DNA from: Pseudeuparius sepicola
Taxonomy: Eukaryota > Arthropoda > Insecta > Coleoptera > Anthribidae
Length of the DNA: 64,000 nucleotides
Direction of reading: 5' to 3'
Assembly (NCBI GenBank): GCA_963920635.1
Contig: OY987299.1
Location: 131,809,373-131,873,372, forward strand
Each line of letters starts with the position of its first letter. The stretch's first letter is position 1. Position numbers and translations under genes: made by a program. Below, piece by piece: positions 51,974 through 61,208 of this stretch. Below the pieces are notes generated by a model, which did no database searches, had not been told where the DNA came from, and worked only from the letters and a program-made list of their open reading frames with translations.

Positions 51974-52157
51974 TACATAAAAAAAATGCAAAAAAAATGT
52001 TTGCAAAACCACCCCTATTGCGGGGTTCGTAACACGACTTTGATGGTGATTTTTTGGGGTTATACTCAGGGCGCTACCCACAATCAACCCTGAAAATATC
52101 TACCTGATAAGAATTTTTTTACTACCTCTATAAAAAAATGACAACTTTCTTGGACTA

Positions 52158-52539
52158 ATGCACGTGGACCCACAAACCGTGCAGCACATACTTACTATCT
52201 ATAAATATAATCGCTAAATAAATAATTGCATTTTACAATGTTATTTCCTGATTAAATGCTAAAATACACTTTAAATAATTAGGATTTTAAATTACCATAA
52301 TACATTTATTCTGAACTAAAGTTCCTTGGTTGGGAGAGTTAGGACAATAATGTCATTATTTAAAATAAAAAAAAAATCAAAAGTCACATCAATTAGTCCA
52401 AGAGCCGGCCGCATGATTTCAACTCTCATAAGATTATAGAATAAGATGTTATGTAAGATGTAGGGAGTATATTCTTATTTACTTGAAGCGAGTAGGTTGC
52501 CTCAGATAATATAGTTAATTTTTAATTTTTTAATAGGTA
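52158..52539. other. AT-rich interval
   Basis: ATTAGTCCAAGAG at 52391 repeats the tip of the outer element 49538-52157, possibly an end of another copy. No gene. Confidence 0.3.
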
Positions 52540-52770
52540 TCTACAACCCGTCCCACGAACATATTTACTACTTTTCGTAAAAGTCTTTTGATAAATTCAA
52601 AGCTGCCGTTCTAAAAATCGAAGGGGGTGGTAAATTTCTTAATTGGGTCTTGTTCTCTCCTCCAGTATGGAAAGAAACCTCGAAAATCGGATATTTAACC
52701 AAATTTCCCGACTCCCGATTTTCAAATTTCAAGAAACGGGACGGCTGTAGAATTAGCGAAAATTAAAAAA
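52540..52770. repeat. Dispersed repeat R, copy 2
   Basis: Direct-orientation relative of 45525-45760. Sequence outside the shared 230 bp differs on both sides, so the repeat boundaries are near 52540 and 52768. Confidence 0.7.
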
Positions 52771-53439
52771 AGGACAAAGAAGTTCGTTTTATATTTTTAA
52801 AATATTGCTTAAATGTGTCATATGTTAAAAAATGCTATATATTAGAAAATCTGGCGCTTTAATCGGCACTCCCTAAAACCCAAATTTACCGAATTTTATG
52901 AATTTATCTCGCCAACTAACATTTCTATAGGGCCTTATAGTTGAGAAAATTGTTTATTTTATTTTAAATTAAAAATCAGCAAAGAAAACGGAAAACAAAC
53001 ACTACCCTACCTTTTTAAAATAATACTTAAATATGGCATATTCTTCAGAAAATTTGGCGTATTTAGGTATTATTTTAAAACGGTACGATGGTGTTTACCA
53101 AATTCTCAAATATTTCTAAAGCATACCTGATTTTTAATTGAAAATAAAAAAATTTCCAACTTTAAAGCCCTGTCCCTGTAGAAAGGTTAGTCGGCGAAGT
53201 AAATCAAAAAACTTGGGACATTGGGGTCTCAGGGGGTGCTGACTAAAGCTACGTTGCCAAATTTCCGATGAGAAAAATCCCTAATAGCATTTTCCAAACA
53301 AATTGCATCGAAAAAATCAATGCAGACCGTGGACTAGTGATGTAGTAATGACGATATGTCCCAAAAGTGCTAAGGACCCTTCCTACACACACACACACAA
53401 ATTCGTCAAAATCGTGCAGCGCATCACAATTATTTTACA
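52771..53439. other. AT-rich interval with a CACACA run
   Basis: 52900-52960 and 53140-53215 contain a similar block (GGGCCTTATAGTTGAGAAA-like and its diverged inverse). CACACACACACA occurs at 53386. No gene. Confidence 0.35.
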
Positions 53440-53740
53440 AGGGTGATTTTTGAAAAAGTTATGGCTTACCAGATATTTAGAAAAAAACTAAATTTTGGCG
53501 ATTTATTCCAATCCATCTAGCTTCGTCGTTTCTGATTTTAGATAAAAAATGTAAATACCAAAGTTGGAGGGAATTGTGTCCCCAATGCGGTTATCATGTC
53601 CTCCTTTTCGTGACAGCTGCCATTTTCGAGATATGACACAAACTTGTGTTTTTTTTTAATGGAAACCATAGTAATTTCCGTTATTTTTCTGAATAACCAT
53701 ATCGCCGGAAAGCTCTAAAAATGATACTAGGTTTTTATTT
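53440..53740. mobile_element. Diverged single arm related to family M
   Basis: The order of blocks follows the family M right arm read backwards: a TTGAAAAAGTTATGGC segment, CCAGATATTTAGAAA, TCTAGCTTCGTCGTTTCTGA, then GAGATATGACACAAACTTGTG. Identity is clearly lower than among the four M copies. Only one arm is present. Confidence 0.55.
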
Positions 53741-53759
53741 TGGCGTAGGTATGTTAGAT

Positions 53760-54300
53760 TCTTGAGGTCGTTGTGATCTTTATGAGTTCGTTGTGACTAT
53801 AGCGGCCATTGTGTGAACTGCGCGTGTGCACGCCCGGGAAATATAAACCAACCTGTACGGTACACTTATATCTTATTTTATTTTATTTTTTGTTAGAATA
53901 TGGTTGCGAAAAACTTCCTTCACGGGCAAATGAGAAAACTACAACCATCATCAACAACACTATCTTCTATTTCTTGGCTTCATCTCTGAGGGGACCAGCC
54001 CGCCTTGACTTTGTTTCTCGACGCGTTCCATTGCCGCTAACCGCCTAAGTACCCCCCGGCAGATCTAGCAATATCCTTATAATAGATATACCTAGATCTA
54101 CTTATGCCCCGAAGGACCTGCGCCGTACCGGACGACCGAACTTCACCCACGATTCGAAAGTAAAATCGGCGCGGCGACGTCTTTGTCCCGTTATCGCACC
54201 TCGAGATCGGACCAGTTGGTCCCGCGGTTTTGAAATCGGCCAAACAAGGCCATTTTCACGTGTGCCGGTGTTGGGCAACGATCATACATTTTTGGGCGGA
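53760..54300. other. GC-richer unique island, candidate regulatory DNA
   Basis: GGCCATTGTGTGAACTGCGCG and GCACGCCCGGGAAATATAAACC (53803-53845) give a GC-rich stretch with a TATAAA-like box. 54000-54250 is again CpG-rich and ends in GTTAATAATTAAATTTT. Frames on both strands (53809-54048, 54037-54243) have no domain. Confidence 0.35.
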
Positions 54301-55345
54301 CCTGTTAATAATTAAATTTTATCGTAAGTAATATCATAAGGGCGTCTAATTTTTCCGAAAAAAATCGAAAAAACACGTTGCTAAGTAATATTTTAACAAG
54401 AGGCATGCGTGCTGGTGGCAACAAAAATCACAGAAAAAAATATATGTCCGAATGGTATTTGACAAGACTATTTCATGAGTAATGGATTATTCGGCATACA
54501 CATAGCTTACAAACCATACTACCTATTATACAACAGTTGGCAAGTTTTGCCGCGGGTAAACTCGAAAAAACTGCTGACAGGTGCTGTCACACAGTTTTTC
54601 CATCTAGAAACCATTTGTAATTCAAAATTGCGTGTTTGTGATTGGTGGAAATTAAGACGAGGGAAATAGTCGTGTGTAAGCTAGCAACGGAAAGCGGTGA
54701 GATTGAATGTGATTCCATCGCTTCGGCCAAGCAACCGCGAGACTGCTCAATCTGAATCAACACTATATTAAAGACCCGAGCTTGACGTCATATTTGATTA
54801 TTGTTTACGGACTGGGGTGGCGCCACTCGACGAAAAAAATGACGACTTATTATAGGTTATAGGGGGGTATTCTGTGGTTATTGGTATGTCAGTTACTGAC
54901 GTTTAAAATGTCCCGAATTTTAAATAGCCCGCTTTATTACGATTTGCCTTCTTTTTACGGTAACGAATTGTCTCTGCGTCCAGTATTTAGCAGTTTTTTC
55001 CTATTAACACAGCTTTTATACGTAGATTTGTTTGTGATAACATGAAATTTCCATGCACACGAAGAAAATGGTATGCAAACTGCACAGACCATTAGGTGAA
55101 TTGCAGAAGAATAAACACTATTTTGGAATTATGGGATGATCTGATCAACCAGCTGAAGAAGAGAAGAGTATATTGTAACGTATGCAAGAATGAAAATGGA
55201 AAATTTTGTTTATAGCTCCAAGAAACTGAAAAATCTAATGCGTTTTATGCTTACTTACACTACAACTATAGCTATGGACTTCATTTAAAACCAAAAGGTA
55301 CCAAATACTCTTGCTTGCTTTTTAAAAGCTTTTATTTAACTTGCA
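54301..55345. other. Unassigned region with possible coding scrap at 55110-55200
   Basis: One frame reads ILELWDDLINQLKKRRVYCN and then VCKNENGKFCL before a stop (about 55115-55216). The C-N-V-C-K and F-C-L pattern is reminiscent of the cysteine-rich C-terminus of some transposases (for example piggyBac), but too few residues remain to decide. A 64-residue frame at 54475 has no domain. Confidence 0.25.
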
Positions 55346-55352
55346 ATGTATG

Positions 55353-55382
<30 letters not shown>
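55346..55382 (+). repeat. (ATGT)n microsatellite
   Basis: About nine ATGT repeats, directly upstream of the 122-bp tandem array. Confidence 0.95.
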
Positions 55383-55383
<1 letters not shown>

Positions 55384-55422
55384 TTTGTTCGGGTGGAATC
55401 TTGCAACTCAATTTTGAAGCAG

Positions 55423-55896
55423 ATATCTTCAACCGATCGAGCTGAAATTTTGTACACACGTTTAATTTGGATGACAATGCATGATTATATGTGTGACGTC
55501 ATTCTAAATCCAACATGGCGGATCACCCAAGATGGCGGACTAGTTAAATTTCAACCGATCGAGCTGAAATTTTGTACACACGTTTAATTTGGATGACAAT
55601 GCATGATTATATGTGTGACGTCATTCTAAATCCAACATGGCGGAACACTCAAGATGGCGGACTAGTTAAATTTCAACCGATCGAGCTGAAATTTTGTACA
55701 CACGTTTAATTTGGATGACAATGCATGATTATATGTGTGACGTCATTCTAAATCCAACATGGCGGAACACTCAAGATGGCGGACTAGTTAAATTTCAACC
55801 GATCGAGCTGAAATTTTGTACACACGTTTAATTTGGATGACAATGCATGATTATATGTGTGACGTCATTCTAAATCCAACATGGCGGAACACCCAA
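55423..55896 (+). repeat. 122-bp minisatellite, about 3.9 units
   Basis: Units start with TTTCAACCGATCGAGCTGAA at about 55428, 55550, 55672 and 55794; spacing is exactly 122 bp each time. The differences are few (GGATCACCC against GGAACACTC near the end of the unit). Each unit carries GTGACGTCAT (a CRE-like palindrome core), CCAACATGGCGG and CAAGATGGCGG. The last unit is cut at AAGATGG and runs into coding-like sequence. Confidence 0.95.
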
Positions 55897-56030
55897 GATG
55901 GTCATTAGAAGGTCTCCTCATTGAAGAGCTAGACTGTTCTAAACTAACCGGCAAACGACCTTGCAACAATGATGCGTTAACTGAGATGAATAGACTCAGA
56001 CACCTGGCCAAACTAAAAATTACAAAATAA
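55897..56030 (+). pseudogene. C-terminal coding scrap after the minisatellite
   Basis: An open frame from the end of the last repeat unit reads WSLEGLLIEELDCSKLTGKR, then PCNNDALTEMNRLRHLAKLK and ITK before TAA at 56028. The composition is protein-like. I do not recognise the family. It stops one base before the left arm of the palindrome starts. Confidence 0.35.
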
Positions 56031-56351
56031 ATTAAAAGTAAAAAAATATTTTTAAAAAAAGCTTTTATTTAAATGCGCTAAAAAGAATAAAATAATCTTT
56101 TCTTTTAAAACTTTTACTATCAACTTATAACGTCATTCCACAATTTATATGATATAAAAGCTTGTCGCGAGATTTAAGTTTTCAAACTAAGTAAATACCA
56201 CTACTTAAATCTCGCGACAAGCTTTTATATCATATAAACTGTGGAATGACGTTATAAGTTGATAGTAAAAGTTTTAAAAGAAAAGATTATTTTATTCTTT
56301 TTAGCGCATTTAAATAAAAGCTTTTTTTAAAAATATTTTTTTACTTTTAAT
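56031..56351. repeat. Near-perfect palindrome, 149-bp arms
   Basis: 56031-56179 and 56203-56351 are inverted copies with a single mismatch (the CCACAATTT / CCACAGTTT position) and no indel, including long A and T runs, around a 23-bp spacer. It is much less diverged than any fold-back arm in this window, so it is recent or maintained by conversion. There are no TA-flanked CAGGGTG tips, so it is not one of the fold-back families. Confidence 0.9.
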
Positions 56352-57122
56352 TTTTTCGTATTATTTCGGGGTACTTCTGAAAAATTAACTTAAAACTTTT
56401 CTCCATAAGTAACACTTAAAGTAGAAATAATGTGTTTTCTGCCTGAAATAAAGTAACTTTTTCTCACCACACCACTCACCTATTTAAGGCTATACTTTTG
56501 AAGATACGGGGTCTAAAACATTTAAGGAAGATACAATTAATGTTACGCTCTGTATCTTGAAAAGTAAAACCTTGAATGGGTAAGTTTATTGGGAAAAGTT
56601 ACTGTATTTAAAGTAAAAAACACATTTTTTCTACTTTGAGTGTTACTTATGGAGAAAAGTTTTAAGTTAATTTTTCAGAAGTACCCCAAAATAATACGAA
56701 AAAATCAAATTTGCTATGAAACCATGACACATATGAAAAAATGCTAAGAGAACGTTTTTGTTTACAATAAAAATTTACATAAGAATTTAAATACATTTTA
56801 TTGCTATACAAGGTGGTTCTATTTTTTTTTCTAAAATAAATTATACTAATTACCCATTTCTACGCCACTGGTTGTTCAAGATGGTTGATATTAACAGGTT
56901 TTATGCTAACCCATGCCGTTATAACGTGCACCAAATATGACTTAAATATCTCAACTACTTTGTAAAATATTCAATAAATTCCACATATTTCTTGCAACTT
57001 TAACACCCTGTAACTTTTTTATAAGGCCTTAAAATGATATAGTTTATAGAAGAAAATGCGGTTATTTTTTGGTTTTCTATTACCTGTTGAAGTGTTGCAG
57101 ATTAAAACTGAATCACCCTGTA
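56352..57122. mobile_element. Fold-back family F, partial copy (left arm missing)
   Basis: From GTATTATTTCGGGGTACTTC onward it matches 33507-34256 to the terminal TCACCCTGTA. The left ~430 bp are absent: the sequence starts at the palindrome boundary. It supplies the uninterrupted version of the site where the PLE inserted in the 33-kb copy. Confidence 0.9.
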
Positions 57123-58121
57123 TATTAAGAAATTAAACATTTTAAGAATATGGAAGTAACTTAGATCGGCAAAGAGGAATAAAAAACGGATAATTTTCTA
57201 TTTCGGCAAAATCAAAAATCAAAAATATTAACTACGTTTTTATTGCAGATGATGATTCCCTTTTACAAATAGAATGTAACTTATACAAAATTAAACATTT
57301 ATCTGAGCCGCATGTGCGTCAGCTGTCACTTCTCATTGGTATAGACTAGGCAAAAATATTAACTGTTCTTTTTTGTTTAACTTTTTACAATATAACTATA
57401 TTGAATCATATATAGCGAAATTCAACTGTCACTTGTCATTTCTTTAGGAAAGCAAAAATATTAACTGTTTTTTTTGTTTAATTTTTTACAATATAACTAT
57501 ATTAAATCACATATAGCGAAATTAAACATTTATTTACTGCGCATGTAGGTCAACTGTCATTTGTCATTTCAAAATAATTCCGTTACCAATTTTTGTATAA
57601 TTTAAAAAAAATTAACAAGACTTAGTATCCACTTACAAAGTTTAACAAAAATCAGCCAGTTAATAATTTTGCACTCAAAGACAGCTTCAAATTTCTTTAA
57701 AATGCGATTTCCGGCGAAATATGTATAATTGCAGAACAAACTGTTAATACTTGATTTTTAAGGTAATTATAAATAATAACAACGCAGTTAATATTTTTGC
57801 CCAACAAAATATTACGCAAAATGTAATTTTTACATCATTCGGATACTTGCGCAAACGTAATCTGTTAATTTTTTCAATCTCAACTTTATATACCTTACTT
57901 ACTAATAAATGCAGCTTAAAATTCGCAGTTAATATTTATGCCATCTTTATTACAACAAGAAAATATATTTTTCTAAAAGACGCCCACACGCGTATATTTA
58001 TTTTGTATAAAAAACAATTCTGGCGTTCGTTTATTACCAATATTTTGTGATGGCATTATAAAAATGCGGTTATGAATTTTGTCTAGGTTTCGTTATTTTT
58101 TAGCGTAATTTCCCTGGCCTA
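57123..58121 (+). repeat. Dispersed repeat copy B with iterated motifs
   Basis: 57542-58121 matches 1-587. The upstream part, 57230-57541, contains two further cycles of a unit with GCAAAAATATTAACTG, an ACAATATAACTATATT block and a TCAACTGTCAYTTGTCATTT block. In all, the CAGTTAATATT motif appears at least six times in both orientations. The cyclic structure is shown by the sequence; its being a transposon terminus is inference. Confidence 0.8.
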
Positions 58122-58715
58122 ATAGTGTTGGTCCAGGTTAAACAGAGTGTTCGTCGACAGCGTTTTTTTACTGGGAATTTACCAATAATGAGTCATACGA
58201 ATAAGCATGCAGTAACATATTTTTGTTTAGATTAAGCATGAAATGAAGTAATTTAAATTTTCCCCCTTAGAAACTAGTCTGATCTCAAAAGGTGTTGTCT
58301 GGCGAATAACGTGTAAGAATATGTATATCCATAATGAGAAATCAAGTAAGTGTAGAAAAAGGATAGGTATAAATGCGACGTTGCTACTACTTGAGAACAA
58401 TAAAACATTACAACCAGGGAGGTGGTGGGGTGAAGCATGACTGTCAAATTGGATATTATTATTATTATATTATTATGGATATTTTCTTGCGCACTGTTCA
58501 CCAGAAGGCACCTTTACCACTGCCAGATCAGTATACCTACGTATAAACTCCTGTGATTGAAAAGGCTAAAAGAACAACGATTAGCAAAACGTTACATTCA
58601 GATATATCACTCCAGTTGTTGCCCGCCAAATAAAAAATACACGTCTTTCCAGCGATCACAAGAATAATTGATTCGTGAACGAGCGGCAAACGAGGAATTT
58701 ATTTTAAAACCATAT
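58122..58715. other. Unassigned interval
   Basis: AT-rich with an ATT-repeat at 58454-58478. No gene. Confidence 0.35.
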
Positions 58716-58987
58716 TTAAATTGAAATTGTGGCAGGGCAATTACTACTGCCCATTACTCGGCATTGTTGCGTTCTGCCATTATAATTAATTAGATGCGGT
58801 GTTTCGCGGCACCGCCGTTTCTGAAGCAGCCACCCACACGACCGCGCGATGGTTTTTTTTTGTGCGATACGGATAATTATTTTGTCAAAAATATAAATGA
58901 TACGGGTCGGAGAACGTGGCGTTTTTCGAAATAATGCGGAACTGCCTTTCACGTTTGCGGAGGTCTTAGAGTGCGCGAGACTTATAG
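58716..58987. other. GC-richer unique island
   Basis: Contains ATTATAATTAATTAGATGCGG, GCGGCACCGCCG and CGACCGCGCGATGG. It is cut at 58996 by a hAT insertion. The 78-residue minus frame has no domain. Same style as the islands at 22.9, 28.5 and 44.8 kb. Confidence 0.4.
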
Positions 58988-58995
58988 GTACAATT

Positions 58996-59883
58996 CACGG
59001 GCGTAGCCAAGGGGGGGGTTTCGGGGGTTCAAACCCCCCCCCCCCCCCCCGAAATAAGCAAAATATTACCTAATATTATACCGAAAAAATACGAGGAGTG
59101 AAGAGTTAAATTATTATTACGTTTGAATATATGTAGTAATAGTAGCGCCTTCTTGTGAAGAGAATTAAGTGTACCGTGTAAGTGAGTAATTTTAGTGCGC
59201 TGTTATTCGATGACCTTGTTAAGGATAGATACGTGAATCATTATTACTGTCGAAAAATGGAGGGGAAAAAAAGGAAGGGTTATAAACTTAAAGGTATGGA
59301 CTACTGGAAAAAGTGGTGTAGTCAAGGTCAAGGGCTTTCTAATAAAGAAACAAATTTGGATTTAGCTATCAAAGCTTCAGCTACCTTGCATGCTGATAAG
59401 AAGACTGCCTACCCCGAAATCTAGTTTGGAATGCCTAGATATGTGCGATAAAAACCTTTATCCTAATATTTACACATTACTACAAATCTTGGCTACCATT
59501 CCTGTATCCACTGCTACCCCAGAAAGGTCTTTCTCGAGCCTAAGGAGACTGAAAAACTATTTACGAAACACTACAAGTGAAAACAGACTTAATGGTTTGG
59601 CTCTAATGAACATTCACTATGGAACAGAAATTCATGCAGATGAAGTAGTGGATATATTTAAAAGAAAAAGCCGAAGATTTCTTCTTTAATGGTTTTAGAT
59701 TTAGCGCAGAGGAACGGAATTAATTTATCCATTTCATTTAAAGTTAAGAACTTTATAAATATGTCGTAGTTTTTCGGATGAATATATAGATATTAAATTT
59801 CATGTAAGTATATTTTTGTTGTTTTATTTACTTCTCAAACTAAACCCCCCCCCCCCCAAAACTAAATCCTGGCTACGCCCGTG
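58996..59883 (+). mobile_element. hAT element, copy 2, with perfect 8-bp target duplication
   Basis: CACGGGCGTAGCC at the left and GGCTACGCCCGTG at the right are flanked by GTACAATT on both sides (58988-58995, 59884-59891). It is about 223 bp shorter than copy 1 (11647-12757), because the region holding the TATA promoter is deleted between AGTAGCGCC and TTGTGAAGAG. Poly-C and poly-G tracts lie just inside each end. Confidence 0.95.
59185..59689 (+). pseudogene. hAT transposase remnant, copy 2
   Basis: The N-terminal piece (FSALLFDDLVKDRYVNHYYC, running to about 59424) overlaps, in another frame, the C-terminal piece with TLLQILATIPVSTATPERSF, NRLNGLALMNIHYG and RKSRRFLL (stop at 59689). There is no ATG at the start. 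The deletion junction (CTTGCATGCTGATAAGAAG) is identical to copy 1, so the deletion predates both insertions. The hATC domain is otherwise uninterrupted here. Confidence 0.9.
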
Positions 59884-59918
59884 GTACAATTGAAACGTCT
59901 AAAAAAATGAGAAGCAAA

Positions 59919-61020
59919 TACAGGGTTGTCAACAAATAAAGAAAATTATTTATATACACTTTTAATGTCTACCACTGGGTGACATCACCCTTTTTTGTAA
60001 TGACATAATCCGAAATTCTTTGAGGCACAGTATTAACCAAGTTTTGGCAAAATTTCGAATACCTTATTTCCTGGAGCTTTTTCAGTTCAGGGATTGTCCT
60101 GGCAAGATGTCTTCGTAGCACCTTTTTCATCTCATGCCACAATGTTTCTATTGGAGACAAATCGGGACTACTAGAAACCCACTTCAACAATGGAATACCG
60201 AAGTCTTCTATCCATTTTTGTTTTTTTATCATCCAGCACCATTTTGTTGGAATATAAAATCTTGTCCTGTTGTCAAATATTCTTCCATAATTGGTAAAAG
60301 GGACTCTCCCAAAATTTCCAAATATTTGTATGTGTTAACGATTCCGTTAATAAAATGCAATTTTCCTATTCCTTTTGATGACGTGCTGCTCCAGATCATA
60401 ACTGAAGCAGGAAATTTTACTTTCCTTTTGAGGCAGTGAGGATGAAATGCCTCATGATTCCTGCGAATCCCACGACTTCTACTATCTCCAACACACACTT
60501 CGAACCGGCCCCCATCGCTGCATTGGATTGCACCCCATTGCTGAGTCGTCGAATACTTATGTTCTTTGGCCCATTTTAATCTATGTTTATTTTGCAATGT
60601 TGTTAAAAGTGGCTTTTCTTTAATCTAAAGCAAAAGTTGAAATGTTACTACCATTGTGCAAAATTCTTTTATTTTAGAATGTGTACTTTGTAAGTGCCAA
60701 ATGTGTACCTGTGCCAAGTCCTAATTTGTGTGCTTCCCTGTGACAAGGGGATCTCGAAATCCCTCTTCCGACAGCATCACTCCACAAAGCACTCGATTGA
60801 AGGAAATTGGAGTGCCGATTTTTCTTGATAATTCTTCTCATTGCCCTCCTATCAGCATCTGCATTTTTGCTTTTTCTCACATATCAGGGCTTCGTGACAA
60901 CTGAACCAGTAACGTCAGATACTTTAACTATATTTCTCACACTATATCGTGATAATCCTAACAAATTTCCAATTTCCGAGTTTGCTCACTTTGGAGTGAC
61001 GTGTGACGAGTGACGGTAAA
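59919..61020 (-). mobile_element. Tc1-like element, right end lost
   Basis: The transposase is on the minus strand. The 3-prime terminal repeat TACAGGGTTGTCAACAAATA starts at about 59921. At the 5-prime side no matching inverse repeat is present: sequence past 61020 changes and ends in a different, hAT-like tip. Thus only one end is preserved. Confidence 0.75.
59969..61005 (-). pseudogene. Tc1-type DDE transposase, broken
   Basis: Reading leftward: a helix-turn-helix EIGNLLGLSRYSVRNIVKV (about 60980), an in-frame stop, then ADRRAMRRIIKKNRHSN and the AVGRGISRSPC second helix-turn-helix; after a gap, RLKWAKEHK, the first catalytic Asp in QCSDGGRF, SVMIWSSTSSKGIG, QQNGA (the second catalytic Asp replaced by Asn), then after a stop and frameshift SPDLSPIETLW with the third acidic residue intact. 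A 90-bp gap at about 60619-60708 has donor- and acceptor-like ends (CACAG|GTACAC). At least three lesions; not functional. Confidence 0.9.
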
Positions 61021-61124
61021 CTACTAACCCACAACAGTTCTACTTTACCTACACACACACACTTGTTTCATAAATATCTAAGTGATTGCCTTATGAGGTC
61101 TGAAATTTTCTTAATTAACTGATA

Positions 61125-61208
61125 GTATCTGAATGTATCTGGAAGTATCTAGATACTTTTTTAACGTATCGATACCGATACCGAAAAAAATGTATCTGTT
61201 ACATCACT
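61125..61208 (-). mobile_element. hAT-like terminus (inverse of CAGTGATGTAACAGATAC)
   Basis: Ends ...GTATCTGTTACATCACTG, with internal AAGTATCTAGATACTTTTTT and GTATCGATACCGATACCG palindromes. Ends of this kind occur in widespread insect MITEs of hAT type (family knowledge). The other end is not in the window and there is no recognisable duplication. Confidence 0.45.

Larger units (their letters stand above)
49538..52157. mobile_element. Outer fold-back element holding two further fold-backs
   Basis: TAGTCCAAGAAA at the left and its inverse at 52146-52157 are the tips. The arms continue through ATTCTTATCAGGTAGATATT and TTTTCAGGGTTGGTTGTGGG on the left, and their complements at 52010-52140. 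Nearly everything between consists of two smaller complete fold-backs (49780-51032, 51108-51973), so the host element is only about 500 bp long. Confidence 0.8.

Noticed and set aside
55423..55896. Reading the 122-bp array as a protein repeat
   Set aside because: 122 is not a multiple of three, so successive units change frame.
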